From: Erysipelotrichaceae bacterium
GTDB taxonomy: Bacteria; Bacillota_I; Bacilli_A; Erysipelotrichales; Erysipelotrichaceae
Assembly (NCBI GenBank): GCA_003446295.1
Contig: DMBB01000215.1
Span: 1-8,403, forward strand
Direction of reading: 5' to 3'
Length of the DNA stretch: 8,403 bases
Under the pieces are notes generated by a model. That model was not told where the DNA came from, made no database searches, and saw only the letters and a list, made by a program, of their open reading frames with translations. The translations under genes were made by a program, and so were the position numbers. This document shows, in pieces, positions 1-6,657 of the stretch (position 1 is its first letter; each line of letters starts with the position of its first letter).

Positions 1-444
1 ATGGCAGGTCCGGAGGGCATGGTCTACGGACAATGCCTGGATATGGCTGAAGAAACAGGCAGAACGGATTGGGATGCACTGAAAAAGGTTCATAAGTACA
101 AGACAGGATGCCTGCTCAGCGCGCCTTTGATGATCGGTGCCGTACTGAGCGGTCACAGAGAAGAAACAGCAGCCTGGCATGAGGCTGGAGACCTGATCGG
201 TCTTGCTTTCCAGGTTCAGGATGATGTGCTTGACGCTACAAAGACAGCTGATGAGCTGGGCAAATCCAATTCCGACGAGCGGAATGAAAAAGTAACAAGT
301 GTTTCATTGATGGGGATTGATGAAGCGGTAAAAACAATGAATGAACTGTATGATCTCGCGGCAGACAAGATCAGGGGATTCCGTGATTTCAGCAGTGATT
401 CATTGATAGGAGTATTAAAGGGGATACAGTCACGCAGTAAATAG
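1..444 (+). CDS. ispA: Polyprenyl (farnesyl/geranyl) diphosphate synthase, C-terminal part
   Basis: This is the last 147 residues of a trans-isoprenyl diphosphate synthase, which condenses isopentenyl diphosphate with allylic diphosphates in the cytoplasm. Visible family marks are the GMVxGQxLDM-type helix (residues 6-15 of the fragment), the HKYKTG motif with the substrate-contacting Lys (31-36), and the second aspartate-rich, Mg2+-binding motif FQVQDDVLD (70-78), followed by a LGKSNSDE segment where the family usually has LGKPxGxD. The window begins with an in-frame ATG, but this Met lies inside the conserved fold. The true start and the first DDxxD motif must lie upstream, roughly 140-150 residues earlier. 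The stop codon is embedded in the ribosome binding site of dxs, which fits an isoprenoid gene pair. Chain-length specificity (C10, C15 or C20) is set by residues near the first DDxxD and cannot be judged here, so the symbol rests on context. Confidence 0.9.
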   Translation: MAGPEGMVYGQCLDMAEETGRTDWDALKKVHKYKTGCLLSAPLMIGAVLSGHREETAAWHEAGDLIGLAFQVQDDVLDATKTADELGKSNSDERNEKVTSVSLMGIDEAVKTMNELYDLAADKIRGFRDFSSDSLIGVLKGIQSRSK

Positions 445-448
445 GAGG
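443..448 (+). promoter_or_regulatory. Ribosome binding site of dxs overlapping the ispA stop codon
   Basis: AGGAGG begins inside the TAG stop codon of the upstream synthase and lies 4 bases before the dxs ATG at 453. The overlap implies that ribosomes ending on the first gene help initiate on the second. It also fixes the start of dxs. Confidence 0.8.
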
Positions 449-452
449 TTTT

Positions 453-2315
453 ATGGATCTTACAAAGATACAGGACCCGTCGTTCCTGAAAAACATGAGT
501 ATCAGTGAATTGACACAGCTTGCGGCTGAGATCCGGACTTATCTAATCGGCAGTATTTCCAAAACCGGCGGACATCTTGCCAGTAATCTGGGTGTGGTCG
601 AACTGACGATCGCGCTCCATTATGTGTTTGATTCTCCGACAGACAAAGTTTTCTTTGATGTCGGTCATCAGTGCTATACACATAAGATCCTGACAGGCAG
701 AGCTGCCCAGTTTCCTACACTGAGACAGTTCCAGGGAATCAGCGGATTCCAGAAGCGCTGTGAGAGCATTCATGATGTATGGGAAGCGGGACACAGTTCC
801 ACTTCACTTTCAGCGGCTTTGGGAATGGCTGTGGCAAGGGATCTGAACCATGAACATTATGAAGTCGTCCCTGTGATCGGGGATGGGGCTCTTGGGAGCG
901 GCATGGCACTTGAAGCTCTGAACCAGATCGGTTCCGAGAAGCGCAAAGTGATCATTGTTTTCAATGACAACAATATGTCGATCTCGCGGAATGTCGGTGC
1001 CCTGACAAAGGGCTTTGCAAGGCTGCGTTCCGCAAAGAGCTATACGAACCTGAAGATCAACATGAAGAACGCGCTCACGCAGAGCGAGGTGGGACGCGTT
1101 GTATATTCCGGACTGAAAAACGTCAAAGACGCAGTCAGGGAAAATGTCGTCGATGAAGGCATTTTCGGAGAATTCAACCTGGATTACCTCGGACCGGTAG
1201 ACGGTCACAACATAAAAGACCTGATCCGTGTTCTTTCGGTTGCCCGCCAGCATGATGACCCGTGTGTCGTGCATGTCATCACACAGAAGGGCAAAGGCTA
1301 TACGCCTTGTGAGACAGATATAGAAGGCTACTGGCACGGTGTCGGGCCGTTTAATGTAGCAACAGGCAAACCTCTGCATGAAGTGCCTCAGGGCTTCCGT
1401 TCGTGGTCAGGGATCATTTCCGATGCGCTTCTGAAGCTTGCGGACAGGAATCCGGATATCGTAGCGATCACGCCTGCTATGATCAACGGCAGCGCACTGG
1501 AACACTTCTTTGCGAAATACCCGGACCGCAGCTTTGACTGCGGCATCGCGGAAGAACATGCGGCAACATTCGCCGCAGCACTTGCAAACAGCGGCAAGCG
1601 TCCGTTTGTGTCTGTTTACAGCTCATTCCTGCAGCGGGCTTATGACCAGATCAATCATGATATCTGCAGAATGGATCTGCCTGTCGTGATCGGCATAGAC
1701 CGTGCAGGTCTCGTCGGCGCGGACGGAGATACGCATCACGGTGTTTTTGATGTCGGCATCTTAAGACCTCTGCCGAATATGATCATCGCCCAGCCGGCGG
1801 ATGCGGATGAAGCGGAAGATCTGCTGTACACGGCATTCCATCAGGATCATCCGTTTGCGATCCGTTATCCCAGAGGGGAGATGGAGATCAGCCGGAAGAA
1901 GATCGGTGAAATGGTTGAGATCGGCTCATGGACAACGGTCTATGAACCCGATCAGTACAAGATCAGTGTTCTCGCTTACGGACCAGATGCGAAAGTCATC
2001 GCTGCCAAAATGCAGATCAATGAAATGCCTGTCAGAGTCATTAACTGCAGGTTCTTCAAGCCGCTCGATGAAGCGATGATCAGGAATCTGGCAGAGCACG
2101 GACAGCCGGTCATCATTTACGAAACCGATATGAAAACATCAGGACTCGGCACAGCGATCCTTGAATACTGCTGTGACAACGGACTGAACATCGATATCCG
2201 CAGGATCGGTATCAATGACTGCTATGTTTCACAGGGCTCCGTCAACAGACTGAGAAAACAGCAGGGGATCGATCTGAATACACTGTATGATATGATCAAT
2301 GGCCTGACCGCCTAG
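453..2315 (+). CDS. dxs: 1-deoxy-D-xylulose-5-phosphate synthase
   Basis: The enzyme joins pyruvate and glyceraldehyde 3-phosphate, with loss of CO2, to make DXP. This is the first step of the methylerythritol phosphate pathway and also feeds thiamine and pyridoxal synthesis. At 620 residues it is full length. The N-terminal thiamine-diphosphate domain shows GGHLASNLGVVELTIALH (39-56, His41 in the active site), DVGHQCYTHKILTGR (69-83), GHSSTS (113-118), the cofactor/Mg motif GDGALGSG (143-150) with its paired NDNNMSIS (171-178), and YLGPVDGHN (245-253). The pyrimidine-binding domain has GIAEEHAATFAA (364-375, catalytic Glu367), YSSFLQRAYDQ (389-399) and IDRAGLVGADG (415-425). A transketolase C-terminal domain follows (about 495-615). 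AGGAGG 4 bases upstream supports the ATG. Minor deviations such as AEEHA in place of the usual AEQHA leave all catalytic positions intact. The neighbouring prenyl synthase uses the pathway's end products. Confidence 0.97.
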   Translation: MDLTKIQDPSFLKNMSISELTQLAAEIRTYLIGSISKTGGHLASNLGVVELTIALHYVFDSPTDKVFFDVGHQCYTHKILTGRAAQFPTLRQFQGISGFQKRCESIHDVWEAGHSSTSLSAALGMAVARDLNHEHYEVVPVIGDGALGSGMALEALNQIGSEKRKVIIVFNDNNMSISRNVGALTKGFARLRSAKSYTNLKINMKNALTQSEVGRVVYSGLKNVKDAVRENVVDEGIFGEFNLDYLGPVDGHNIKDLIRVLSVARQHDDPCVVHVITQKGKGYTPCETDIEGYWHGVGPFNVATGKPLHEVPQGFRSWSGIISDALLKLADRNPDIVAITPAMINGSALEHFFAKYPDRSFDCGIAEEHAATFAAALANSGKRPFVSVYSSFLQRAYDQINHDICRMDLPVVIGIDRAGLVGADGDTHHGVFDVGILRPLPNMIIAQPADADEAEDLLYTAFHQDHPFAIRYPRGEMEISRKKIGEMVEIGSWTTVYEPDQYKISVLAYGPDAKVIAAKMQINEMPVRVINCRFFKPLDEAMIRNLAEHGQPVIIYETDMKTSGLGTAILEYCCDNGLNIDIRRIGINDCYVSQGSVNRLRKQQGIDLNTLYDMINGLTA

Positions 2316-2325
2316 AAAGTAGTTT

Positions 2326-3969
2326 ATGATCCAGCATCTCTATATTAAAAACTTTGTTCTCATCAATGAACTGGACCTTGATTTCAATGAAGGATTCAGT
2401 GCTTTTACCGGTGAAACAGGAGCAGGCAAATCGATATTGATCGACGCCATCTCTTTGCTGTGCGGTGAAAAGGCAAACAGTTCTATGGTATCTTCCGGAT
2501 GCGACAGGACGATCATTGAAGGCACGTTCGACTTCAGCGGAAACACGCAGGCTTTATCTGTTCTGTCTGAAGCAGGTTTTGATACGGATGATGTTGTCAT
2601 CTGTACAAGAGAGATCACATCTGCCGGCAAATCAACAGCCAGGATCAACCATCGTGTTGTTACACTGGGCATGCTGAGAGAACTGCTGAGCACTGAGATC
2701 GATATTCATAATCAGCGTGATAATGCGTATCTGCTCAACACATCATGCCATATCAGACTGCTTGATGAATATCTGGCTGATTCTGAACTGCTGAAGCAGA
2801 CACAGGATGCATGGCGTGTTTACCATAACCTGGAAAGCGAAAAACAGAAGATGCTGAAGGAGCACTATGACGAAAGCGATCTGGATTTCTTCCGTCATCA
2901 GGTCAATGAGATCGAATCCGCACACCTGAAGCTTCATGAGGATGAAGAACTTGAGGCAAAGGAAAAACAGTATAAGGCTGTCAAATCATCCTTTGAAAAA
3001 CTCAGCAGGATCCTTGAGATATATGACAGCAGCATCAGCAGTGCGCTCTACGATCTGAACAAGAGCGTTCAGACGCTTTCGGATGAACTGGATCTGGAAG
3101 ACGCAAAGGCAGCATTCAACGACAGCTATTACGCGATCGATGATGCAGCTGAAAACATCAGACAGGCATTTGATGCGATGGATCTGTCAGAAGAAGATAT
3201 CAACGAAATGGAATCCCGTCTGTATCAGATCCAGAAGCTGAAGCATAAATACGGCAGAACGATCGCGGATATCTTTGCCAGAAAAGACGAACTCAATGAG
3301 CAGATCGAAATGATCTCGCACAGAAATGAATATCTGGAAGAGATCGACAGAAAGATCAGCAAAGCATATGATGCATATCTTGTGCTTGCGCGCAGACTGT
3401 CTGATATCAGGAAACAAGGCTGCGGCAGACTGGACGCTCAGATCGCTTCCAACCTGAAGGATCTGATCCTTCCCAACGCTGTGTTCAAGACCGAGATCAG
3501 AAACGGAACGCCGGGTCCGGACGGGATCGATGACGTGGAATTCCTTGTCAGCATGAACCTTGGTGAACAGCCGCGTCCGCTTGCAAAAACAGCCAGCGGC
3601 GGTGAGCTGTCCAGGCTGATGCTTGGCTTAAAAGTCATATTTACGCATTTACAGGGCATTCAGACGGTCATCTTTGACGAGATCGATACAGGAGTCAGCG
3701 GACCGGTTGCGACCGCTATCGGGCTTAAAATGCGCTCTCTTGGCAAAGACTGTCAGGTGTTCGCTGTAACGCATCTTGCACCGGTTGCAGCATGTGCAGC
3801 CAGCCATTATTTTGTCAGCAAGCATGAGGAAAGCGACCGTACCCATACCTACGTAAAACAGCTCTGCTATGACGAGATCATAGAACAGCTGGCTGTCATA
3901 TCATCCGGCTCACTCAGTGAAACAGCCAAGGCTGCCGCACGTGAGCTGTATGAGAGGAATCAGAGCTGA
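2326..3969 (+). CDS. recN: DNA repair protein RecN (SMC-like ATPase)
   Basis: RecN is a cytoplasmic SMC-family ATPase that acts early in double-strand break repair by holding DNA ends or sister duplexes together. The 547-residue protein is in the usual size range. The N-terminal ATPase half has the start MIQHLYIKNF, Walker A GETGAGKS (29-36) and the ID-H segment (126-130). A charged helical region at about 150-365 forms the short antiparallel coiled coil. The C-terminal half has the ABC signature SGGELSR (424-430), Walker B VIFDEID (448-454) followed by TGVSG, and the H-loop VTHLAPVAA (481-489). The segment after strand IDIH reads NQRDNAYLL, where most RecN proteins have GQHExQxLL. The gene begins 10 bases after dxs with only a weak purine-rich site (GAAAGTAG), suggesting translational coupling. 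Its stop lies 1 base before dinB. No separate promoter is evident in the 10-base gap. Confidence 0.96.
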   Translation: MIQHLYIKNFVLINELDLDFNEGFSAFTGETGAGKSILIDAISLLCGEKANSSMVSSGCDRTIIEGTFDFSGNTQALSVLSEAGFDTDDVVICTREITSAGKSTARINHRVVTLGMLRELLSTEIDIHNQRDNAYLLNTSCHIRLLDEYLADSELLKQTQDAWRVYHNLESEKQKMLKEHYDESDLDFFRHQVNEIESAHLKLHEDEELEAKEKQYKAVKSSFEKLSRILEIYDSSISSALYDLNKSVQTLSDELDLEDAKAAFNDSYYAIDDAAENIRQAFDAMDLSEEDINEMESRLYQIQKLKHKYGRTIADIFARKDELNEQIEMISHRNEYLEEIDRKISKAYDAYLVLARRLSDIRKQGCGRLDAQIASNLKDLILPNAVFKTEIRNGTPGPDGIDDVEFLVSMNLGEQPRPLAKTASGGELSRLMLGLKVIFTHLQGIQTVIFDEIDTGVSGPVATAIGLKMRSLGKDCQVFAVTHLAPVAACAASHYFVSKHEESDRTHTYVKQLCYDEIIEQLAVISSGSLSETAKAAARELYERNQS

Positions 3970-3970
3970 T

Positions 3971-5134
3971 ATGGCCCATGTATATTTTCATATCGACCTG
4001 AATGCTTTCTTTGCCAATGCGGAAGTACTGCTGGATCCGTCTCTGAAAGGACTGCCGATCGCAGTTTCGGGACAGACAAGAAGAAGCGTTATTTCCACAG
4101 CATCCTATGAAGCGCGCAAATTCGGCGTGCACAGCGCCCAGCCTGTTGCTGAAGCGCTGAAGCTCTGTCCGCAGCTGCAGATCGTATCCCCGCATTTTAA
4201 CTGGTACAGAGAGCTCTCAGAGGATTTCATGAATATCATCCGGAGCTATACCGATCTGATCGAACAGGCGTCCATAGATGAATGCTACGCGGATATGACG
4301 GAAGCCATCAGGAAGTTTCAGTACCCGCTGGATCTTGCCGTAACAATACAGAAGCGTGTATTCAATGAACTCGGTCTGTCCTGTTCCATCGGCGTCGGTC
4401 CGAATATGTTCCTGGCAAAGATGGCCAGCGACATGAAGAAACCGATGGGCATTACGGTATTGAGGATCCGCGAAGTTGAAAACAAGCTCTGGCCTCTGCC
4501 GATCGCAGACATGCGCGGCGTCGGCAATAAAACAGTGCCGATCCTGGAAGAGATGGGCATACATACGATCGGTGATCTTGCGCTGATCAAGGATCCTTCC
4601 ATGCTGAGACCGGTATTCGGCAAAAATACCGAGACAGTCATCAGAAGGGCAAACGGTTATGATGACAGGACGATCGTAACGGAATATGATGCCAAGTCCA
4701 TGGGTGTTTCCGAAACGATGCTTGAGGATATTACGGATTATGATGAGATCAGGGGACTGTTCAGAACACTCTCCAGAAAACTCAGCAAACGTCTGATCGA
4801 TCATAAAAAGGCTGGCTATTCTTTCTCGATCAGGATCCGCTACTTTGATTTCACATCAGCTGACCGGTCTGTGAAGCTGGATCATCCGATCTTTAAAGCA
4901 GATGATCTGTTTGTCCAGGCTATGACGCTGTTTGACAGCAACTGGGATGATGAACCGGTACGTCTGCTCGGCATATCCGTATCTGATTTTTCTTCGGATG
5001 CTGCGATGATCTCCCAGCTGGATCTGTTCAATCCCATTGATGAAGCAAAGATGGAAACTTCTCAGGTACTGAAGGAACTGAACAAAGAGATCACAGGCGC
5101 AAAGCTGGTCAGAGCCAGTGAGATATTGAAATAA
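3971..5134 (+). CDS. dinB: DNA polymerase IV (Y-family translesion polymerase)
   Basis: The gene encodes a 387-residue Y-family polymerase that copies past damaged bases and is recruited to stalled forks by the sliding clamp. Palm motifs are HIDLNAFFANAE (7-18, metal ligand Asp9, steric-gate Phe14), TASYEARKFGV (43-53), SIDECYADMT (101-110, catalytic Asp103 and Glu104), and SIGVGPNMFLAKMASDMKKP (139-158). A helix-hairpin-helix thumb follows (about 174-202), then the little-finger domain (about 235-345). QLDLF at 349-353 matches the beta-clamp binding consensus and is followed by a 34-residue tail. An in-frame ATG exists at 3917 inside recN, but it adds 18 non-conserved residues. The ATG at 3971, whose product starts MAHVYFHID, fits the family and lies 1 base past the recN stop, with GAGAGG at 3952-3957 as a distant ribosome binding site. 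All catalytic residues are present. Confidence 0.95.
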   Translation: MAHVYFHIDLNAFFANAEVLLDPSLKGLPIAVSGQTRRSVISTASYEARKFGVHSAQPVAEALKLCPQLQIVSPHFNWYRELSEDFMNIIRSYTDLIEQASIDECYADMTEAIRKFQYPLDLAVTIQKRVFNELGLSCSIGVGPNMFLAKMASDMKKPMGITVLRIREVENKLWPLPIADMRGVGNKTVPILEEMGIHTIGDLALIKDPSMLRPVFGKNTETVIRRANGYDDRTIVTEYDAKSMGVSETMLEDITDYDEIRGLFRTLSRKLSKRLIDHKKAGYSFSIRIRYFDFTSADRSVKLDHPIFKADDLFVQAMTLFDSNWDDEPVRLLGISVSDFSSDAAMISQLDLFNPIDEAKMETSQVLKELNKEITGAKLVRASEILK

Positions 5135-5136
5135 CT

Positions 5137-6072
5137 ATGGAACTGTTGGAAGCTTATCAGGAATACACAACTGATATAACGATAAACAAGGGGATGTCAC
5201 AGCGAACGATATCCTCTTATTGCAATGATCTGAAGCAGTATATTGCCTGGCTTCAGAAGCATGACGTGATGGACACGGATGATATTCAGAGCACGCACAT
5301 CGAAGACTTTCTGCATGAAGAATCTGCTTATAAGGAAAGTACCAGCATATCCAGAATGGCAGCCAGCATCCGTTCATTCCATTCATTTCTGCAGTATCGG
5401 ATCGACGCAGAAAATCCGGCTGAATATGTGGAAGTACACCATGGAAAAAAGAAGCTGCCGGTGTTTGCGACAAAGGATGAGATCGATCTGCTGATGGCTT
5501 CATTTGATGATCAGGTACCGGATGATATCCTCCATCATGCGATCCTGGAAATGATCTATTCCTGCGGCCTCAGAGTTTCCGAGGCTGTCAGCCTGACCAT
5601 CAACCGTGTGAATCTGGAGACCGGATTTGTGAGAGTACTGGGAAAGGGCAACAAAGAACGTCTTGTACCGATCCCTGACGGGGCTATGGATATTCTGAAA
5701 AAATGGAAGGATATCGTTCGTCCCGTATATCTGGAAAAGAAAACAAACCTGTTTTTTATCAACCGGTTCGGCAGAAAAGTCACTGCACGTTCAGTTGAGC
5801 TTCTGCTGAACGAGCAATGCGGCAAAGCAGGTATCCGGAAGCATCTGACGCCGCATAAGCTGCGCCACAGCTATGCAACGCATCTGCTTCAGGGCGGCGC
5901 GGATCTCAGAAGCATTCAGGAAATGCTCGGACACTCGGACATCAGAACTACCGAGATCTATACACACGTGCAGAACAGGCAGCTGTTTGATGCATATGCG
6001 GGATTTCATCCAGGCAGCAGAGACGATGATCTGCCTGAGATCTCCTTCAAAAAGGATCAGAAAAAGCGGTAA
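5137..6072 (+). CDS. xerD: Site-specific tyrosine recombinase XerC/XerD
   Basis: This is a 311-residue tyrosine recombinase of the Xer type, which resolves chromosome dimers at dif together with its partner and FtsK/SpoIIIE. The N-terminal SAM-like DNA-binding domain covers about 1-90 (YTTDITINKGMSQRTISSY...). The catalytic domain has the full active-site set: Arg146 (CGLRVSEA), Lys170 (LGKGNKER), His240 and Arg243 (TPHKLRHSYATHLL), His266 (LGHSDIRTT) and the nucleophile Tyr275 (IYTHV). Length and compactness fit housekeeping Xer proteins and not phage integrases, and no attachment site or phage gene is nearby. Position behind recN and dinB favours a chromosome-maintenance role. XerC and XerD cannot be separated reliably from sequence alone; the symbol is a best guess. 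The ATG lies 2 bases after the dinB stop with only a weak GTGAG upstream, so expression is probably coupled. The stop codon is inside the terminator stem. Confidence 0.93.
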   Translation: MELLEAYQEYTTDITINKGMSQRTISSYCNDLKQYIAWLQKHDVMDTDDIQSTHIEDFLHEESAYKESTSISRMAASIRSFHSFLQYRIDAENPAEYVEVHHGKKKLPVFATKDEIDLLMASFDDQVPDDILHHAILEMIYSCGLRVSEAVSLTINRVNLETGFVRVLGKGNKERLVPIPDGAMDILKKWKDIVRPVYLEKKTNLFFINRFGRKVTARSVELLLNEQCGKAGIRKHLTPHKLRHSYATHLLQGGADLRSIQEMLGHSDIRTTEIYTHVQNRQLFDAYAGFHPGSRDDDLPEISFKKDQKKR

Positions 6073-6107
6073 CAGACAGTATCTCAGTGGGGAATGCTGT
6101 CTGTTTT
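6071..6107 (+). terminator. Rho-independent terminator ending the ispA-dxs-recN-dinB-xerD unit
   Basis: AACAGACAG (6071-6079) pairs with CTGTCTGTT (6097-6105), giving a 9-bp stem with a 17-base loop, followed by a short T run. It overlaps the TAA of the recombinase gene. The long loop and short T tract make it moderate in strength. Confidence 0.7.
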
Positions 6108-6130
6108 CATATTGTCCGCATAACTCATAT

Positions 6131-6151
6131 AAAGTTTCATGCAAAGTTTCA
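6131..6151 (+). repeat. Direct repeat of AAAGTTTCA upstream of the yegP-like gene
   Basis: AAAGTTTCA occurs at 6131-6139 and again, identically, at 6143-6151, a period of 12 bases. The second copy overlaps the -35 box of the promoter. Spacing near one helical turn would suit a DNA-binding regulator on one face of the helix; this role is inferred. Confidence 0.6.
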
Positions 6152-6177
6152 CAAAATTGAAAATTATCAATTATAAT
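6148..6177 (+). promoter_or_regulatory. Sigma-A-type promoter of the yegP-like gene
   Basis: TTCACA (6148-6153, 5 of 6 matches to TTGACA) and a perfect TATAAT (6172-6177) are separated by 18 bases. Transcription would start near 6184, about 27 bases before the ATG at 6211. The spacer holds an inverted repeat, AATTGA at 6155-6160 and TCAATT at 6167-6172, which overlaps the first base of the -10 box and could be an operator. Confidence 0.7.
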
Positions 6178-6197
6178 GAAATCAAGAAACCATTAAT

Positions 6198-6203
6198 GGA
6201 GGT
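6198..6203 (+). promoter_or_regulatory. Strong ribosome binding site of the yegP-like gene
   Basis: GGAGGT lies 7 bases before the ATG at 6211. It selects this start over the in-frame ATGs upstream at 6139 and 6196, which have no such site. Confidence 0.8.
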
Positions 6204-6210
6204 AATCATC

Positions 6211-6588
6211 ATGGGAAAATTTGCTGTCAAACAGACCAAGACCGGCACAAAATTCAATCTGAAAGCCGGCAACGGTGAGATCATCCTTTCATCTGAAGTA
6301 TATGCTTCTGAAAAATCATGTCTGAACGGCATTGAGAGTGTTAAGAAGAATGCTCCGATCGCTCCGGTAGAAGATCAGACAAAAGAAGGCTTCGCTGTTG
6401 AGAAATGCCCGAAATTCGAAGTTTATACAGATAAAAAGGGTGAGTTCCGTTTCCGCCTGAAGGCAAAGAACGGACAGAACATCGGTGCCAGTGAAGGCTA
6501 CAAATCGATCAAGAGCTGCCTGAACGGAATTGAGAGCGTCAAGAAGAATGCTGTTGATTCACCGACAGTCAAAGAAGAAGAAAAATAA
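6211..6588 (+). CDS. YegP/UPF0339 family protein (two DUF1508 repeats)
   Basis: The product is a 125-residue soluble, lysine-rich protein made of two copies of the DUF1508 (YegP) unit, at about residues 3-48 and 68-114. Each copy has the pattern of a short beta sheet (KF-x-V/L, FRFRLKAKNGQ or KFNLKAGNGE) followed by a helix. Both end in the near-identical signature KSCLNGIESVKKNA (35-48 and 101-114). The linker (49-67) and the acidic/lysine tail (115-125) are not conserved. The family is widespread in bacteria and has known structures, but I know of no established biochemical function, so none is assigned. The gene has its own strong promoter and ribosome binding site and a strong terminator, which suggests independent and possibly high expression. 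It is followed closely by a membrane protein gene, but the terminator between them argues against a simple operon. Confidence 0.9.
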   Translation: MGKFAVKQTKTGTKFNLKAGNGEIILSSEVYASEKSCLNGIESVKKNAPIAPVEDQTKEGFAVEKCPKFEVYTDKKGEFRFRLKAKNGQNIGASEGYKSIKSCLNGIESVKKNAVDSPTVKEEEK

Positions 6589-6599
6589 TTGAATTGAAT

Positions 6600-6640
6600 A
6601 AAAGCACAGCCGTAATATCACAGATCAGGCTGTGTTTTTA
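6600..6640 (+). terminator. Rho-independent terminator after the yegP-like gene
   Basis: CACAGCC (6605-6611) pairs with GGCTGTG (6628-6634). The stem extends through AAAAG (6600-6604) against TTTTT (6635-6639) to about 12 bp with one G-T pair, with a 16-base loop. The A tract upstream and T tract downstream are typical and allow action in both directions. It ends only 5 bases before the ribosome binding site of the next gene. Confidence 0.85.
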
Positions 6641-6644
6641 TGAC

Positions 6645-6650
6645 GGAGGT
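6645..6650 (+). promoter_or_regulatory. Ribosome binding site of the lysoplasmalogenase-like gene
   Basis: GGAGGT is placed 7 bases before the ATG at 6658, identical in sequence and spacing to that of the preceding gene. It decides the start at 6658; the in-frame ATG at 6640 lies in the terminator T tract with no ribosome binding site. Confidence 0.8.
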
Positions 6651-6657
6651 TTCACAT

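Noticed and set aside
810..1379. A 189-codon open frame on the - strand inside dxs
   Set aside because: It lies wholly antisense to an unmistakable dxs, and its translation is rich in Cys, Arg and His with no family motifs. It is a codon-bias shadow.
3917..3970. Longer start for dinB within recN
   Set aside because: The 18 extra residues are basic and unconserved. The family begins close to the HID motif, which fits the ATG at 3971.
3971..4033. Asn11 in dinB in place of the second Asp seen in E. coli DinB
   Set aside because: The metal ligands Asp9, Asp103 and Glu104 are intact, and HIDMN-type starts are familiar in Bacillota polymerases, so this is not an inactivating change.
4217..4804. 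A 195-codon open frame on the - strand inside dinB
   Set aside because: It overlaps the catalytic core of the polymerase on the other strand and has no recognisable domain or ribosome binding site.
1..6072. High density of GATC across the coding region
   Set aside because: It follows from frequent use of the Ile codon ATC after codons ending in G (AAG, GAG, CTG, ATG), so no special role needs to be invoked.
6139..6210. Upstream start for the yegP-like protein
   Set aside because: The ATG at 6139 lies upstream of the promoter's -10 box, and the added residues are encoded by promoter sequence. The ATG at 6211 has GGAGGT at ideal spacing.
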